NCBI RefSeq assembly: GCF_900168005.1
Contig: NZ_FUYP01000024.1
Span: 1 to 50,761, forward strand
Source of the DNA: Sphingopyxis flava
GTDB taxonomy: Bacteria; Pseudomonadota; Alphaproteobacteria; Sphingomonadales; Sphingomonadaceae
Direction of reading: 5' to 3'
DNA length: 50,761 bases
Translations under genes and position numbers: made by a program
In this document: positions 25,868 to 34,185 of the stretch, piece by piece
Layout: each line of letters opens with the position of its first letter
How positions within the stretch are numbered: the first letter of the stretch is position 1
The notes under the pieces: generated by a model
Databases searched by the model: none
What the model saw: the letters and a program-made list of their open reading frames with translations, nothing else
What the model was told of the DNA's origin: nothing

Positions 25868-28800
25868 TGTCGGTTTCTCCCGCGCTTTCGCCGAAACGCT
25901 CGAACAGGATCGGCAGCAGAATGAGCGTCAGCAGGGTGGAGGTGATGAGGCCGCCGATCACGACGATGGCGAGGGGGCGCTGGATCTCCGATCCCGGGCC
26001 GGTCGCGAACAGCAGCGGCACAAGGCCGAAGGCCGTGATGCTGGCGGTCATCAGGACGGGACGCCGGCGCCGTTCGGCGCCGAGGCGCACCGTCTCGGTC
26101 ATGCTCCGCCCATCGGCGCGGAGCTGGCGGAAATAGGTGACCATGACCAGTCCGTTGAGCACCGCGATGCCGAGCAGGGCGATAAAGCCCACCGAGGCGG
26201 GAACCGACAGATATTCTCCCGAAGCCCAGAGCGAGACGATCCCGCCGACCATGGCGAAGGGGATGTTGACAAGGATGAGCACCGAGGCGCGCATCGAGCG
26301 CAGCGTCGCCAGCAGAACGAAGAAGATCAGGAGCAGCGCGATCGGGATCACGACCGCCAGCCGGGCCGAGGCGCGCTGCTGGTTTTCGAACTGCCCGCCC
26401 CAGACGATGCTGTAGCCGGCGGGCAGTTTGACCTTCGCGCCGACCTCGGCCTTCGCTTCATCGACATAGCCGACCAGATCGCGCCCGGAGACGAACGCCT
26501 GCACCAGCGCGAAGCGCGACCCGTTCTCATGGTCAAGCTTGACCGGCCCCTCTGTCCGCTCGATCCGCGCCATGTCGCTGACCCGGGCGACAATTCCGGC
26601 GGGCGTGTGCAATTGCAGATCGGTAAAGCGGGCGGGATCGGCGCGCAGCGTCTCATCGCCGCGAATGACGATCGGCACGCGCTTCTGGCCATCGGCGACG
26701 ACGCCGACATGGACGCCTTCGATCTGCGCGCGCAACGCATCCTGTATCTGGTCGACCGGCATGCCGAAGCGCCCGGCGGCGGCGCGGTCGATGTCGAGCT
26801 GGAGATAGTCTACGCTGTCATTGGCGACGGTCAGCACTTCGGATGCGCCATCGACGTTTGACAGAATCTCCTGCACCTGACCCGCGAGATCGCCCAGCGT
26901 CGCCAGATCCGGCCCGAAAATCTTGACGGCAAGATCGCCGCGCGCACCGGTCAGCATTTCGGAAACCCGCATCTCGATCGGCTGGGTGAAACTCGGCTCG
27001 ATGCCGGGCAGGCCTGCCATCGCCTTGCGCATATCCTCGACGATGAGATCCTTGTCGCCGCGCCATTCGGAGCGCGGCTTCAGGCGGACGAAGCTGTCGG
27101 TCTCATTGGGGCTCATCGGATCAAGTCCGATTTCGTCCGATCCGACGCGCGCGATCACGTCCTGCACTTCCGGCACGCGCATCAATGCGCGCTGCGCGGC
27201 CATGTCGCCCTGAACCGACTGGTCAAGATCGATGGAGGGCAGCTTGGTGAGCTGGACGATGATAGAGCCTTCATCCATCGTCGGCATGAAGGTCTTGCCG
27301 ACCGCGCCATAGGCGATGCCGGCGATGACCAGCCCTGCCGCCGATAGTCCATAAACCAGCCGCTTGCGCGCGAAGGCGCCATCGAGGAGACCCCGGTAGC
27401 GGGGACCAAGCTGGCGCATCAGCCACGGCTCACCATGATGGCCGCTTTTCAGGCCGAAGGATGCAAGCACCGGAACGAGCGTGAGCGCGAGCAGGAGCGA
27501 GCCGGCCAGCGCAAAGACGATGGTGAGCGCAACCGGCGCGAACAATTTGCCTTCAAGGCCCTGCAGCGACAGCAGCGGCAGGAACACCAGTGCGATGATG
27601 GCGATACCGGCCGAGACCGGCACGATGACTTCACTTGCCGCCTGATAGACGAGGTTGAGGCGCGGGGTTCCCTCCTCGTGTGCCCGGCCGAGCCGTTCGA
27701 CGATATTTTCCACCACCACGATCGACCCGTCGACCAGCAGGCCGATGGCGATGGCAAGACCGCCAAGGCTCATGAGATTGGCCGAAAGGCCCATGCCCTG
27801 CATGAAGAGGAAGGTGATGAGCGCCGCCAGCGGCAGAGTGGCGGCGACAATCGCCGCCGCACGCCAGTCGCCAAGGAACAGGATGAGCAGCACGACGACA
27901 AGGACGGCCGCTTCGAGCAAGGCTTTCTCGACCGTGCCGACGGCGCGCGCGATCAGGTCGGAGCGGTCGTAAAAAACATCGACATGGGTGCCTGTGGGCA
28001 ATGTGCTTTCGATTTCCGCAAGGCGGGTGCGGACACCATCCACCACCTGCCGCGCATCGGCGCCGCGCAGGGCGATCACCAGCCCCTGAACCGCTTCGGC
28101 CTGACCGTTTTTGCTGACCGCGCCATAGCGCGTCAGGCTGCCGGTTCCGACCGTCGCCAGATCGCCCAGCCGAACGATGCGGTCGTTGCGGCTTTGAACC
28201 ACCAGTTGCTGTAGATCCTCGACCGACCGGATTGCGCCGACCGCGCGCACGATCAGCGATTCCTCGCCGCTTTTCAGCCGTCCCGCGCCATCGTTACGGT
28301 TGCCGCTTTCAATCGCCGTCTGGATGTCCGCGATCGAGAGGCCTGCCGCCGCAAGCGCAACGGGATCGGGGCGGACTTCGAAGGTTCGCACAAAGCCGCC
28401 CAGCGCGTTCACATCGGCGACGCCCGGCACGGTGCGAAGCGCGGGGCGGATGGTCCAGTCGAGCAGTTCACGCTTTTGCTGAAGCGAGAGCGGTCCCTCG
28501 ATTGTGAACATGTAAATGTCCGAAAGCGGTGTGGAAATCGGGGCAAGGCCGCCGCTGACCGACGCGGGCAGATCGGGCAACACGCTCGACAGGCGTTCGG
28601 CAACCTGCTGACGCGCCCAATAGATGTCGGTGCCGTCGACAAAATCTATGGTGATGTCGGCAATGGCATATTTGGCGGTGGATCGCAGGATGGCCTGATC
28701 GGGAATACCGAGCATTTCCATCTCGATCGGCGTGATGACGCGGCTCTCCACCTCCTCGGGGGTCATGCCCGGCGCCTTCAGGATGACTTTCACCTGCGTC

Positions 28801-28931
28801 TGGGCGATGTTCGGATAGGCATCGACCGGCAGCGTCACGAAGGCCCAGGCGCCAAGCCCTGCAACCGCGAGGGCGAGCGCGAGAACGAGCAGACGCCAGG
28901 ACAGCGAGGCGGCGACTAGCGAACGCAACAT
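25860..28931 (-). CDS. Heavy-metal RND efflux pump (CzcA/CusA family)
   Basis: A 1,023-residue inner-membrane proton antiporter with the RND plan (one helix, periplasmic loop, six helices, repeated). In helix 4 the proton-relay motif is AIGLLVDGSIVVVEN (D401, E408). The first Asp of the CzcA-type DFG triad is absent, so the site looks more like CusA-type than classical Zn/Co/Cd CzcA. The location beside a copper receptor supports copper or silver, but the metal is inferred. It is ten bases from the adaptor gene. Confidence 0.9.
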   Translation of the reverse strand: MLRSLVAASLSWRLLVLALALAVAGLGAWAFVTLPVDAYPNIAQTQVKVILKAPGMTPEEVESRVITPIEMEMLGIPDQAILRSTAKYAIADITIDFVDGTDIYWARQQVAERLSSVLPDLPASVSGGLAPISTPLSDIYMFTIEGPLSLQQKRELLDWTIRPALRTVPGVADVNALGGFVRTFEVRPDPVALAAAGLSIADIQTAIESGNRNDGAGRLKSGEESLIVRAVGAIRSVEDLQQLVVQSRNDRIVRLGDLATVGTGSLTRYGAVSKNGQAEAVQGLVIALRGADARQVVDGVRTRLAEIESTLPTGTHVDVFYDRSDLIARAVGTVEKALLEAAVLVVVLLILFLGDWRAAAIVAATLPLAALITFLFMQGMGLSANLMSLGGLAIAIGLLVDGSIVVVENIVERLGRAHEEGTPRLNLVYQAASEVIVPVSAGIAIIALVFLPLLSLQGLEGKLFAPVALTIVFALAGSLLLALTLVPVLASFGLKSGHHGEPWLMRQLGPRYRGLLDGAFARKRLVYGLSAAGLVIAGIAYGAVGKTFMPTMDEGSIIVQLTKLPSIDLDQSVQGDMAAQRALMRVPEVQDVIARVGSDEIGLDPMSPNETDSFVRLKPRSEWRGDKDLIVEDMRKAMAGLPGIEPSFTQPIEMRVSEMLTGARGDLAVKIFGPDLATLGDLAGQVQEILSNVDGASEVLTVANDSVDYLQLDIDRAAAGRFGMPVDQIQDALRAQIEGVHVGVVADGQKRVPIVIRGDETLRADPARFTDLQLHTPAGIVARVSDMARIERTEGPVKLDHENGSRFALVQAFVSGRDLVGYVDEAKAEVGAKVKLPAGYSIVWGGQFENQQRASARLAVVIPIALLLIFFVLLATLRSMRASVLILVNIPFAMVGGIVSLWASGEYLSVPASVGFIALLGIAVLNGLVMVTYFRQLRADGRSMTETVRLGAERRRRPVLMTASITAFGLVPLLFATGPGSEIQRPLAIVVIGGLITSTLLTLILLPILFERFGESAGETDNG

Positions 28932-28940
28932 GGCCCGGAC

Positions 28941-30065
28941 CTATCGCGACAAGGCGAGCGCCTTGAGTGCGCTCGTGCCGGAAATGACCACCTGCTCGCC
29001 CGGCCTGACGCCTGAAAGCAGCACGGTTTGTCCCTCGACGGAACCGCCCCCAGATCCACCCAGCGTTACGTCGCGGATCGCATATCCGCCGCCAGTGGCG
29101 ACGAAGACGATAGTCTTGTCCCCGATCATGGCGATCGCACCAGAAGGCACGCTGACGGCACCGGCCGGGGCTGGGCCGGACAGCGACATGCTGGTCGCGC
29201 GGCCGGCGATGATGCCCGGCCCGGCAGGAATCTCGGCCTTGAGAACGACCGAGCGGGTGGCAGGGTCTATCGTCGACCCCACGGCCGTGACCCGGCCGGC
29301 GATGTCGGGCTCGATCAATACGGTCATGCCCGGGCGGGCCGTGCCGACGAGCCGTTCGGGCAACTGGCCGACAACCTCATAGCGGTTGGCGGCGTCGATC
29401 ACGTAAGGCGCGGTGGTTCCGTCCACCGGATTGCCCGTCTGGACGCTGGCGGTCGTGACGCGCCCCGCGATCGGCGCGGTCAGCGTATAAGTGCCGCTCG
29501 CGCCCACGCCATTGACCATTTTGAGGATGCGCGCCTTTTCGGCGACATCCGCGCCCGCTTCGGCCGCCAGCGCATTGGCTTCATCGGCGCGCGCGCCAGC
29601 GATGATGCCTTCGCGGGCAAGCTGCGAGAGCCGGGCCGCGTTCGACCGCGCCACGCCCGCCCGCGCATTGGCGCGGGTGAGGTCGGCCCCCATGGTCAAC
29701 ACATCGCGGCTGGAAATGATCGCAAGCGGCTGGCCCTGCCGGACCGTATCACCTTCGACCACCAGCGTCCGCATGACCACGCCGGGAAACGTTGCGGCCA
29801 CCGCCACGCGCGCGTTGGCGGGCGGCTGGATCACCGCCGGAATGACGGCGATGGGCGCTTCAATCGCGGCGATGGCGGGCACAAGGCGGATACCGAGCTG
29901 CGCGGCCTGTTTGCGATCAACCGGCAATATGCCCGGCGCCGCTTTCCCGGCTTCAGCGGGTTGGAGGCTGGGCTCAGGGGCCGTGCCGGATCCGGCAAAC
30001 CACCAGACACCAAGCACCAGCACAATGACGGCAACGCCGGCAAGGAGATAGTTCCGCTTCGACAT
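28941..30065 (-). CDS. RND periplasmic adaptor (CzcB/CusB-like)
   Basis: A 374-residue membrane-fusion protein: N-terminal anchor (LLAGVAVIVLVLGVWWFAG, about 7-25), lipoyl halves around VMRTLVVEGDTVRQGQPL and LTAPIAGRVTTASVQTG, a short helical hairpin between them and a beta-barrel/MP domain. There is no His-rich metal-binding N-terminal extension. First gene of the pump set; an OmpR-type direct repeat lies 23-40 bases upstream of its start. Confidence 0.88.
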   Translation of the reverse strand: MSKRNYLLAGVAVIVLVLGVWWFAGSGTAPEPSLQPAEAGKAAPGILPVDRKQAAQLGIRLVPAIAAIEAPIAVIPAVIQPPANARVAVAATFPGVVMRTLVVEGDTVRQGQPLAIISSRDVLTMGADLTRANARAGVARSNAARLSQLAREGIIAGARADEANALAAEAGADVAEKARILKMVNGVGASGTYTLTAPIAGRVTTASVQTGNPVDGTTAPYVIDAANRYEVVGQLPERLVGTARPGMTVLIEPDIAGRVTAVGSTIDPATRSVVLKAEIPAGPGIIAGRATSMSLSGPAPAGAVSVPSGAIAMIGDKTIVFVATGGGYAIRDVTLGGSGGGSVEGQTVLLSGVRPGEQVVISGTSALKALALSR

Positions 30066-30087
30066 GGGCTTCGCCTAGTGCGCGAAA

Positions 30088-30105
30088 CTGACGAGACCCT
30101 GACGA
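30088..30105 (-). promoter_or_regulatory. Candidate response-regulator site A (7-4-7 direct repeat)
   Basis: CTGACGA-GACC-CTGACGA between the kinase stop and the adaptor start. The same 7-4-7 layout recurs at 32664, 33447 and 38340. OmpR/PhoB-family regulators bind such 11-bp-period direct repeats, so this is a likely target of the regulator encoded just upstream. Confidence 0.6.
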
Positions 30106-30118
30106 GGCCAAAATGCGA

Positions 30119-31135
30119 TCAGGCGCCGGGGAAGTGCAATGACAATTCCCGCGCGACAGGATCGGTGGTCAGCTCTCCACCGTGCGCCGCCATGATCCGG
30201 TCAACGATCGCCAGACCAAGCCCGGCGCCGTTGGTGCTGGCATGGTCCGCCCGGCTATGCCGCCGCACAAGTTCGCGAAGCCGATCGGTCGACAGGCCCT
30301 CTCCGCCGTCACCCACCGCGATCACCGGATCTGGGCCAACCCTTATGGTCACCGTGCTCCCGGTTGGCGTCACCCGGACAGCATTCTCGATGAGGTTCCG
30401 CAAGGCGGCGGCGATCGCTTCGCGCCGGCCCCGCGCCACGGGATGCCCGCTACCTGCATCGAGCGTGATGGCTTTCCCTTCCGCGATGATGCCTGGCGCC
30501 AGAAGGCTGACGACATCGCGGGCGATCTCGACAAGGGACACGGATTCCAGCGGGAATTGCGCGGCGGATGCGGCGTCAATTTGGGCCAGCAGCATGAGCT
30601 GGTCGATCAGGCGACGCATCGCGGCGACGTCATGCTTCAGGCGCGCGGAGTCGTCATGGTCGAGCCGGTCAAATTCGAGCGACAGCACCGCGAGCGGCGT
30701 GCGCAGTTCATGCGCGACATCGGCGGCAAAGGCTTCCTGGCGCATGGCGGCGTCGTCAAGCCGGCCGAGCAGATCATTGACGGCATCCGTGAACGGCAGG
30801 GCTTCGGCCGGCAGATGGGACGTGTCTATGCGAAAGCCGCGTTCGTGCCCACGCGCGGCCTCGATCGCGGTTGCGGCTTCCTCAAGGGAGCCAAAAGCCT
30901 GTCGGATCACGCGCCGCACGACGAAGGCGACGGGCACCATCAGCACGACCAGTGGAAGCGCGACATGCTCCAGCATCTCGCGCACGGCCTTGATCAGCGC
31001 GTCCTGCGCCGTCAGATCGTCGAATGTCAGGCTGTAGAAAAAGACGACCGCTGCAAGCAACAAGATGGTGCCGACAAGGCCGACGAGAGCAAGCCCTCGC
31101 GCAAGTTTGCGCGACACGGAGCGCCGATAGGTCAC
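30119..31135 (-). CDS. Sensor histidine kinase of the metal-efflux two-component system
   Basis: A 338-residue kinase with two membrane helices (about 13-35 and 56-73) separated by only some 20 residues, so there is hardly a periplasmic sensor domain. A HAMP-like linker, the H box FAADVAHELRTPLAVL (H142), the N box NLIENAVRV and the G boxes VGDGGEG and GAGLGLAIVD follow. It overlaps the regulator gene by four bases. Unlike CusS-type kinases it lacks a large metal-binding loop, so it may sense in the membrane or through another protein. Confidence 0.9.
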   Translation of the reverse strand: MTYRRSVSRKLARGLALVGLVGTILLLAAVVFFYSLTFDDLTAQDALIKAVREMLEHVALPLVVLMVPVAFVVRRVIRQAFGSLEEAATAIEAARGHERGFRIDTSHLPAEALPFTDAVNDLLGRLDDAAMRQEAFAADVAHELRTPLAVLSLEFDRLDHDDSARLKHDVAAMRRLIDQLMLLAQIDAASAAQFPLESVSLVEIARDVVSLLAPGIIAEGKAITLDAGSGHPVARGRREAIAAALRNLIENAVRVTPTGSTVTIRVGPDPVIAVGDGGEGLSTDRLRELVRRHSRADHASTNGAGLGLAIVDRIMAAHGGELTTDPVARELSLHFPGA

Positions 31136-31809
31136 GCCGCGACATCCTTCAGCATATAGCCGACGCCGCGGATGGTGTGGAGCGCGCCAGTGGCACCAGC
31201 CTCGTCCAGCTTCCGGCGCAAGCGGGAGACCGCCGCTTCCACGGCATTGGGCGTCACCGGCTCGTTGAAATTGTAGAGCGCATCCTCGATCGTCTCGCGG
31301 CGGACGACGGTTCCCGCCCGCCGTAGCAGCAATTCCAGGAGGTCGGCCTCCCTGCGGGACAGATCGATGGCGTAGTCCCCGCAGTGCGCCGTGCGCGCCG
31401 CCGTGTCGAACCGCAGGCAGCCCGCTTCCAGCACAGGTTGCGCGCGCGGGCCGGGGCGGCGGAGCAACGCGCGAATGCGCGCGGCCAGTTCATCGATCTC
31501 GACAGGCTTGACGACATAATCGTCGGCGCCGGCGTCAAGCCCCGTGACCCGGTCCTCCAGCGCGCCGCGCGCGGTCTGGATGATCGCGGGCGGCATTTGC
31601 CGATACTGGCGACGGTTCGCCAGCCAGGCGACGCCATCGCCGTCCGGCAGGCCGAGATCGAGTATGATCGCGTCATAGACCGCGCCACCCAGTGCGCTGT
31701 CCGCATCGGACAGGGTCGTGGCGATGTCGCACGAAAAGCCCCGGCGCTGAAGGCCGTCCGCAACCAGCTTCGCCAGCCGGTCATTATCCTCTATGACAAG
31801 AACGCGCAT
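31132..31809 (-). CDS. OmpR-family response regulator
   Basis: A 225-residue regulator: receiver domain with phospho-acceptor D51 (AIILDLGLPDGDG) and conserved Lys in VVKPVEIDEL, then an OmpR-type winged helix (AVEAAVSRLRRKLDE recognition region, RGVGYML wing). It heads the leftward operon with the kinase and the RND genes. The four 7-4-7 direct repeats nearby are its best candidate targets. Confidence 0.92.
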   Translation of the reverse strand: MRVLVIEDNDRLAKLVADGLQRRGFSCDIATTLSDADSALGGAVYDAIILDLGLPDGDGVAWLANRRQYRQMPPAIIQTARGALEDRVTGLDAGADDYVVKPVEIDELAARIRALLRRPGPRAQPVLEAGCLRFDTAARTAHCGDYAIDLSRREADLLELLLRRAGTVVRRETIEDALYNFNEPVTPNAVEAAVSRLRRKLDEAGATGALHTIRGVGYMLKDVAA

Positions 31810-31894
31810 CTATGCCGGCTTTCCTAGCACGATCCCGCCTCAATTCCCGCCCTGCAATCTGACCAGTCCCGCGCGGGGATCGAAAGAGGCCGTC

Positions 31895-32629
31895 TCAATC
31901 CCGGTCATTATCCTCGCCTTGAACGGCTGTTCCACCTTCGATTTCATGCCCTTGCTTTGCCTCGCCGTGCGACTGCGCACTGAACGCCGCGGAATCGTAG
32001 CGCAGGATGCCAAACACCGTCATCCCGATCACCAGGACGGCCAGCAGCACCGCGACGACGGCCGGCCGACGGGCATCGTGGGCGCCAGGGTGCAGAGCGA
32101 CGCTCTTGCGGCCAGTAACCATGGCGCGCGCGAGATTTTCGCGGGTGAAGACGGACATCAGGACCACCGCTGCGACATGAACGCCGATGAGCGCCAGCAG
32201 GCCATAGGCAATCGCCTCATGAAGATCCTCGTCGGCCTGCCCCGCGTCGACCTGGATGCCGGTCCACAGCACCGCGCCGGTTGCAATGAGCATGGCCAGA
32301 ACAGCGAGCGCCCCCAGCGGATTGTGCCCGATCGTGCGTTGTGGATGACCCGTCACAAGTTCCCGGACGTGGGACAGAAGGCGTGACGGTCGCACGAAAT
32401 TGGCAAAACGCGCATGCTCGCCGCCGATAAACCCCCAGACAAGACGAAAGACAAGCAGGACAGCGGCGGTCCAGCCTGCCGCCATGTGCCAGTCCGCGAT
32501 TCCGCTGTCTCCTTCCGAGGACAAAAAGGCAATCGTGATCGCCGCGACCAGCAGCCAGTGGAAAAGCCTGAGCGGGGCATCCCAAACCCTGAAACTATCA
32601 CTGTAGCTCGTTTTTGCCATGAGCATCAT
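31895..32629 (-). CDS. Membrane cytochrome b561/b6-type protein
   Basis: A 244-residue di-heme-type membrane cytochrome: WDAPLRLFHWLLVAAITIAF opens helix 1, and histidines in LFHW, DWHMAAGW and ALIGVHVAAV are likely heme ligands. Four helices are followed by a fifth hydrophobic stretch near the C-terminus (VVAVLLAVLVIGMTVFGI) and a polar tail. Such proteins move electrons between quinol and periplasmic partners. AAGGAG lies before the ATG at 32629. A 7-4-7 repeat lies 35-52 bases upstream, placing it in the metal regulon. Confidence 0.8.
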   Translation of the reverse strand: MMLMAKTSYSDSFRVWDAPLRLFHWLLVAAITIAFLSSEGDSGIADWHMAAGWTAAVLLVFRLVWGFIGGEHARFANFVRPSRLLSHVRELVTGHPQRTIGHNPLGALAVLAMLIATGAVLWTGIQVDAGQADEDLHEAIAYGLLALIGVHVAAVVLMSVFTRENLARAMVTGRKSVALHPGAHDARRPAVVAVLLAVLVIGMTVFGILRYDSAAFSAQSHGEAKQGHEIEGGTAVQGEDNDRD

Positions 32630-32663
32630 TTGTCTCCTTGGCCTTTGGCCATAAGAGAGATTG

Positions 32664-32681
32664 CTGACGGCGCGCTGACGA
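32664..32681 (-). promoter_or_regulatory. Candidate response-regulator site B
   Basis: CTGACGG-CGCG-CTGACGA, upstream of the cytochrome gene; one base differs from site A in the first half-site. Confidence 0.55.
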
Positions 32682-32700
32682 ACGCGGGGCAGCGATCACG

Positions 32701-33402
32701 TCAGACAGCCGCTCCGAACAGGCTGCCCACGCCTGCCGTCAACGCCATCGCCAGGGCGCCCCAGAACGTGACGCGGACGATCGACCGCATGACAGGGGCC
32801 CCGCCCGCCTTCGCGCCAAGCGCCCCGAGCAGCACGAGGCACAGAAGCGAAACGGCGACGACGAGCGGTATCAATTGCTGTCCCGGCGCGGCGGCAACCA
32901 CCGCCAGCGGCATGATCGCCCCGGCGCTGAACGTCGCGGCGGATGTGAATGCCGCCTGCAACGGCCGCGCCGTGGATATGTCGGAAATTCCCAGCTCATC
33001 GCGGGCATGCGCCCCAAGCGCATCGTCCGCCATGAGCTGGTCGGCAACCTTGAGCGCAAGATCGGGGTCCAGGCCGCGCGCCATATAGATGTCCGCCAGT
33101 TCCTGCCGCTCGAGCCCGGGCTGCGTTGTCAGTTCCGCCGTTTCGCGGGCGAGGTCCGCCTTCTCGGTATCGGCCTGCGAGCTGACCGAGACATATTCGC
33201 CGGCGGCCATCGACATGGCGCCGGCGACAAGCGCCGCGATGCCGGCAACGAGGATGCCTGATCGGTCCGTTCCCGAAGCGGCGACGCCGACAATGAGGCT
33301 TCCTGTGGAAACGATACCGTCATTGGCGCCAAGGACCGCCGCGCGGAGCCAGCCGATACGTGATACCGCATGTCGTTCGGGGTGAGCGTGCAAGCGGGTC
33401 AT
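32701..33402 (-). CDS. VIT1/CCC1-family metal transporter
   Basis: A 233-residue protein with the VIT signature RAAVLGANDGIVSTGSLIVGVA in helix 1 and MSMAAGEYVSVSSQADTEKAD after helix 2, then three C-terminal helices. VIT/CCC1 proteins move Fe(II) or Mn(II) out of the cytoplasm. The ATG at 33402 follows GGAGG; an upstream start at 33435 is rejected. Its own 7-4-7 repeat lies 45-62 bases upstream. Confidence 0.9.
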   Translation of the reverse strand: MTRLHAHPERHAVSRIGWLRAAVLGANDGIVSTGSLIVGVAASGTDRSGILVAGIAALVAGAMSMAAGEYVSVSSQADTEKADLARETAELTTQPGLERQELADIYMARGLDPDLALKVADQLMADDALGAHARDELGISDISTARPLQAAFTSAATFSAGAIMPLAVVAAAPGQQLIPLVVAVSLLCLVLLGALGAKAGGAPVMRSIVRVTFWGALAMALTAGVGSLFGAAV

Positions 33403-33446
33403 GGGTCCTCCAGCCAAGGGTCGGCACAAGACCATGACCGCATTTG

Positions 33447-33464
33447 CTGACCAGCTCCTGACGC
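33447..33464 (-). promoter_or_regulatory. Candidate response-regulator site C
   Basis: CTGACCA-GCTC-CTGACGC, upstream of the VIT-family gene. It is the weakest of the four copies, keeping CTGAC in both half-sites and the 4-base spacer. Confidence 0.45.
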
Positions 33465-33480
33465 AATGTGATTTCCGGCG

Positions 33481-34182
33481 CTAATTGAAATGGAAAGGCA
33501 GGACGCAATCGAGCGTTCCCACGCCGAGACTTTCAGGCGGGCGCGGAAAGGGCGCCGCCAGGCGAACCGTGCGAAGGGCGAGCCGGTCAAGCTGCGCATT
33601 GCCGCTGGATTGCGCGAGCGAGATCTCGCGCAAGGCGCCGTCAGCACCGATGGAAAAATTAATCAGCGCCTCACCCTCAAGATGAAGGCCCGCCGGGCGT
33701 CTGGCGGCAATCCATTCCCACAACCGCCGAAGATAGGCCGCACGCGCAGTGCTGAGCGTTGATGACGCAGCCTGCGGCGAAGCAGGTTGGGGATGCGGCA
33801 TGTCGACGTTCATGCGGGCAGGCAAGGGCGACGGTGCGACAGGTAGCGTCAAGGCAGCCTGATCGGAGGCAGGCCGGTCGGGCGACGCCTGCGGCCCTTG
33901 CCGCGCGCGTGTCGCTGGCGTTGTACTGGGGGGCGTCAGCTGATTTGCCGGTCTGGGGGCGGCTTTCGGCCGGCGGGCAGACGGCTGTTCGGTTTCGAGC
34001 GAAGGCAGCGTCATGATCGTGACCGTGCGGGGTTCCTCCCGCCTTTCGGGGATTAGACGCGGACTGTGGCTCCACAGGCCATAGGCCGCAAGAACACCCG
34101 CATGCAGGGCAAGCGACACGAGGAACCCGAAAGCCCTCGTATCGCTCGCCTGGGCCAGCCGGTATGCTGGACTGGCGGCCAT
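33481..34182 (-). CDS. TonB-family energy transducer
   Basis: A 233-residue protein with an N-terminal membrane anchor (FLVSLALHAGVLAAYGLW, containing the SxxxH pattern of TonB), a Pro-rich periplasmic linker (about 60-135) and a C-terminal TonB domain (AAYLRRLWEWIAARRP, EGEALINFSIGADG, about 145-233). It lies three bases after the receptor gene, so it is probably a dedicated transducer for that receptor. Confidence 0.88.
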   Translation of the reverse strand: MAASPAYRLAQASDTRAFGFLVSLALHAGVLAAYGLWSHSPRLIPERREEPRTVTIMTLPSLETEQPSARRPKAAPRPANQLTPPSTTPATRARQGPQASPDRPASDQAALTLPVAPSPLPARMNVDMPHPQPASPQAASSTLSTARAAYLRRLWEWIAARRPAGLHLEGEALINFSIGADGALREISLAQSSGNAQLDRLALRTVRLAAPFPRPPESLGVGTLDCVLPFHFN

Positions 34183-34185
34183 GCC

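Noticed and set aside
24627..26861. Long plus-strand open frame opposite the TolC, DUF3240 and RND genes
   Set aside because: It is Arg/His-rich, crosses three real genes on the other strand and has no recognisable motif; it is an antisense artefact of GC-rich codons.
25860..28931. Classical CzcA (Zn/Co/Cd) assignment
   Set aside because: The first Asp of the DFG...D...E relay is missing (AIGLLVDGSIVVVE), so the metal was left open with a copper or silver preference.
28941..31159. Plus-strand open frames opposite the adaptor and kinase genes
   Set aside because: The minus strand carries complete conserved domains; these frames have low-complexity Arg/Gly composition.
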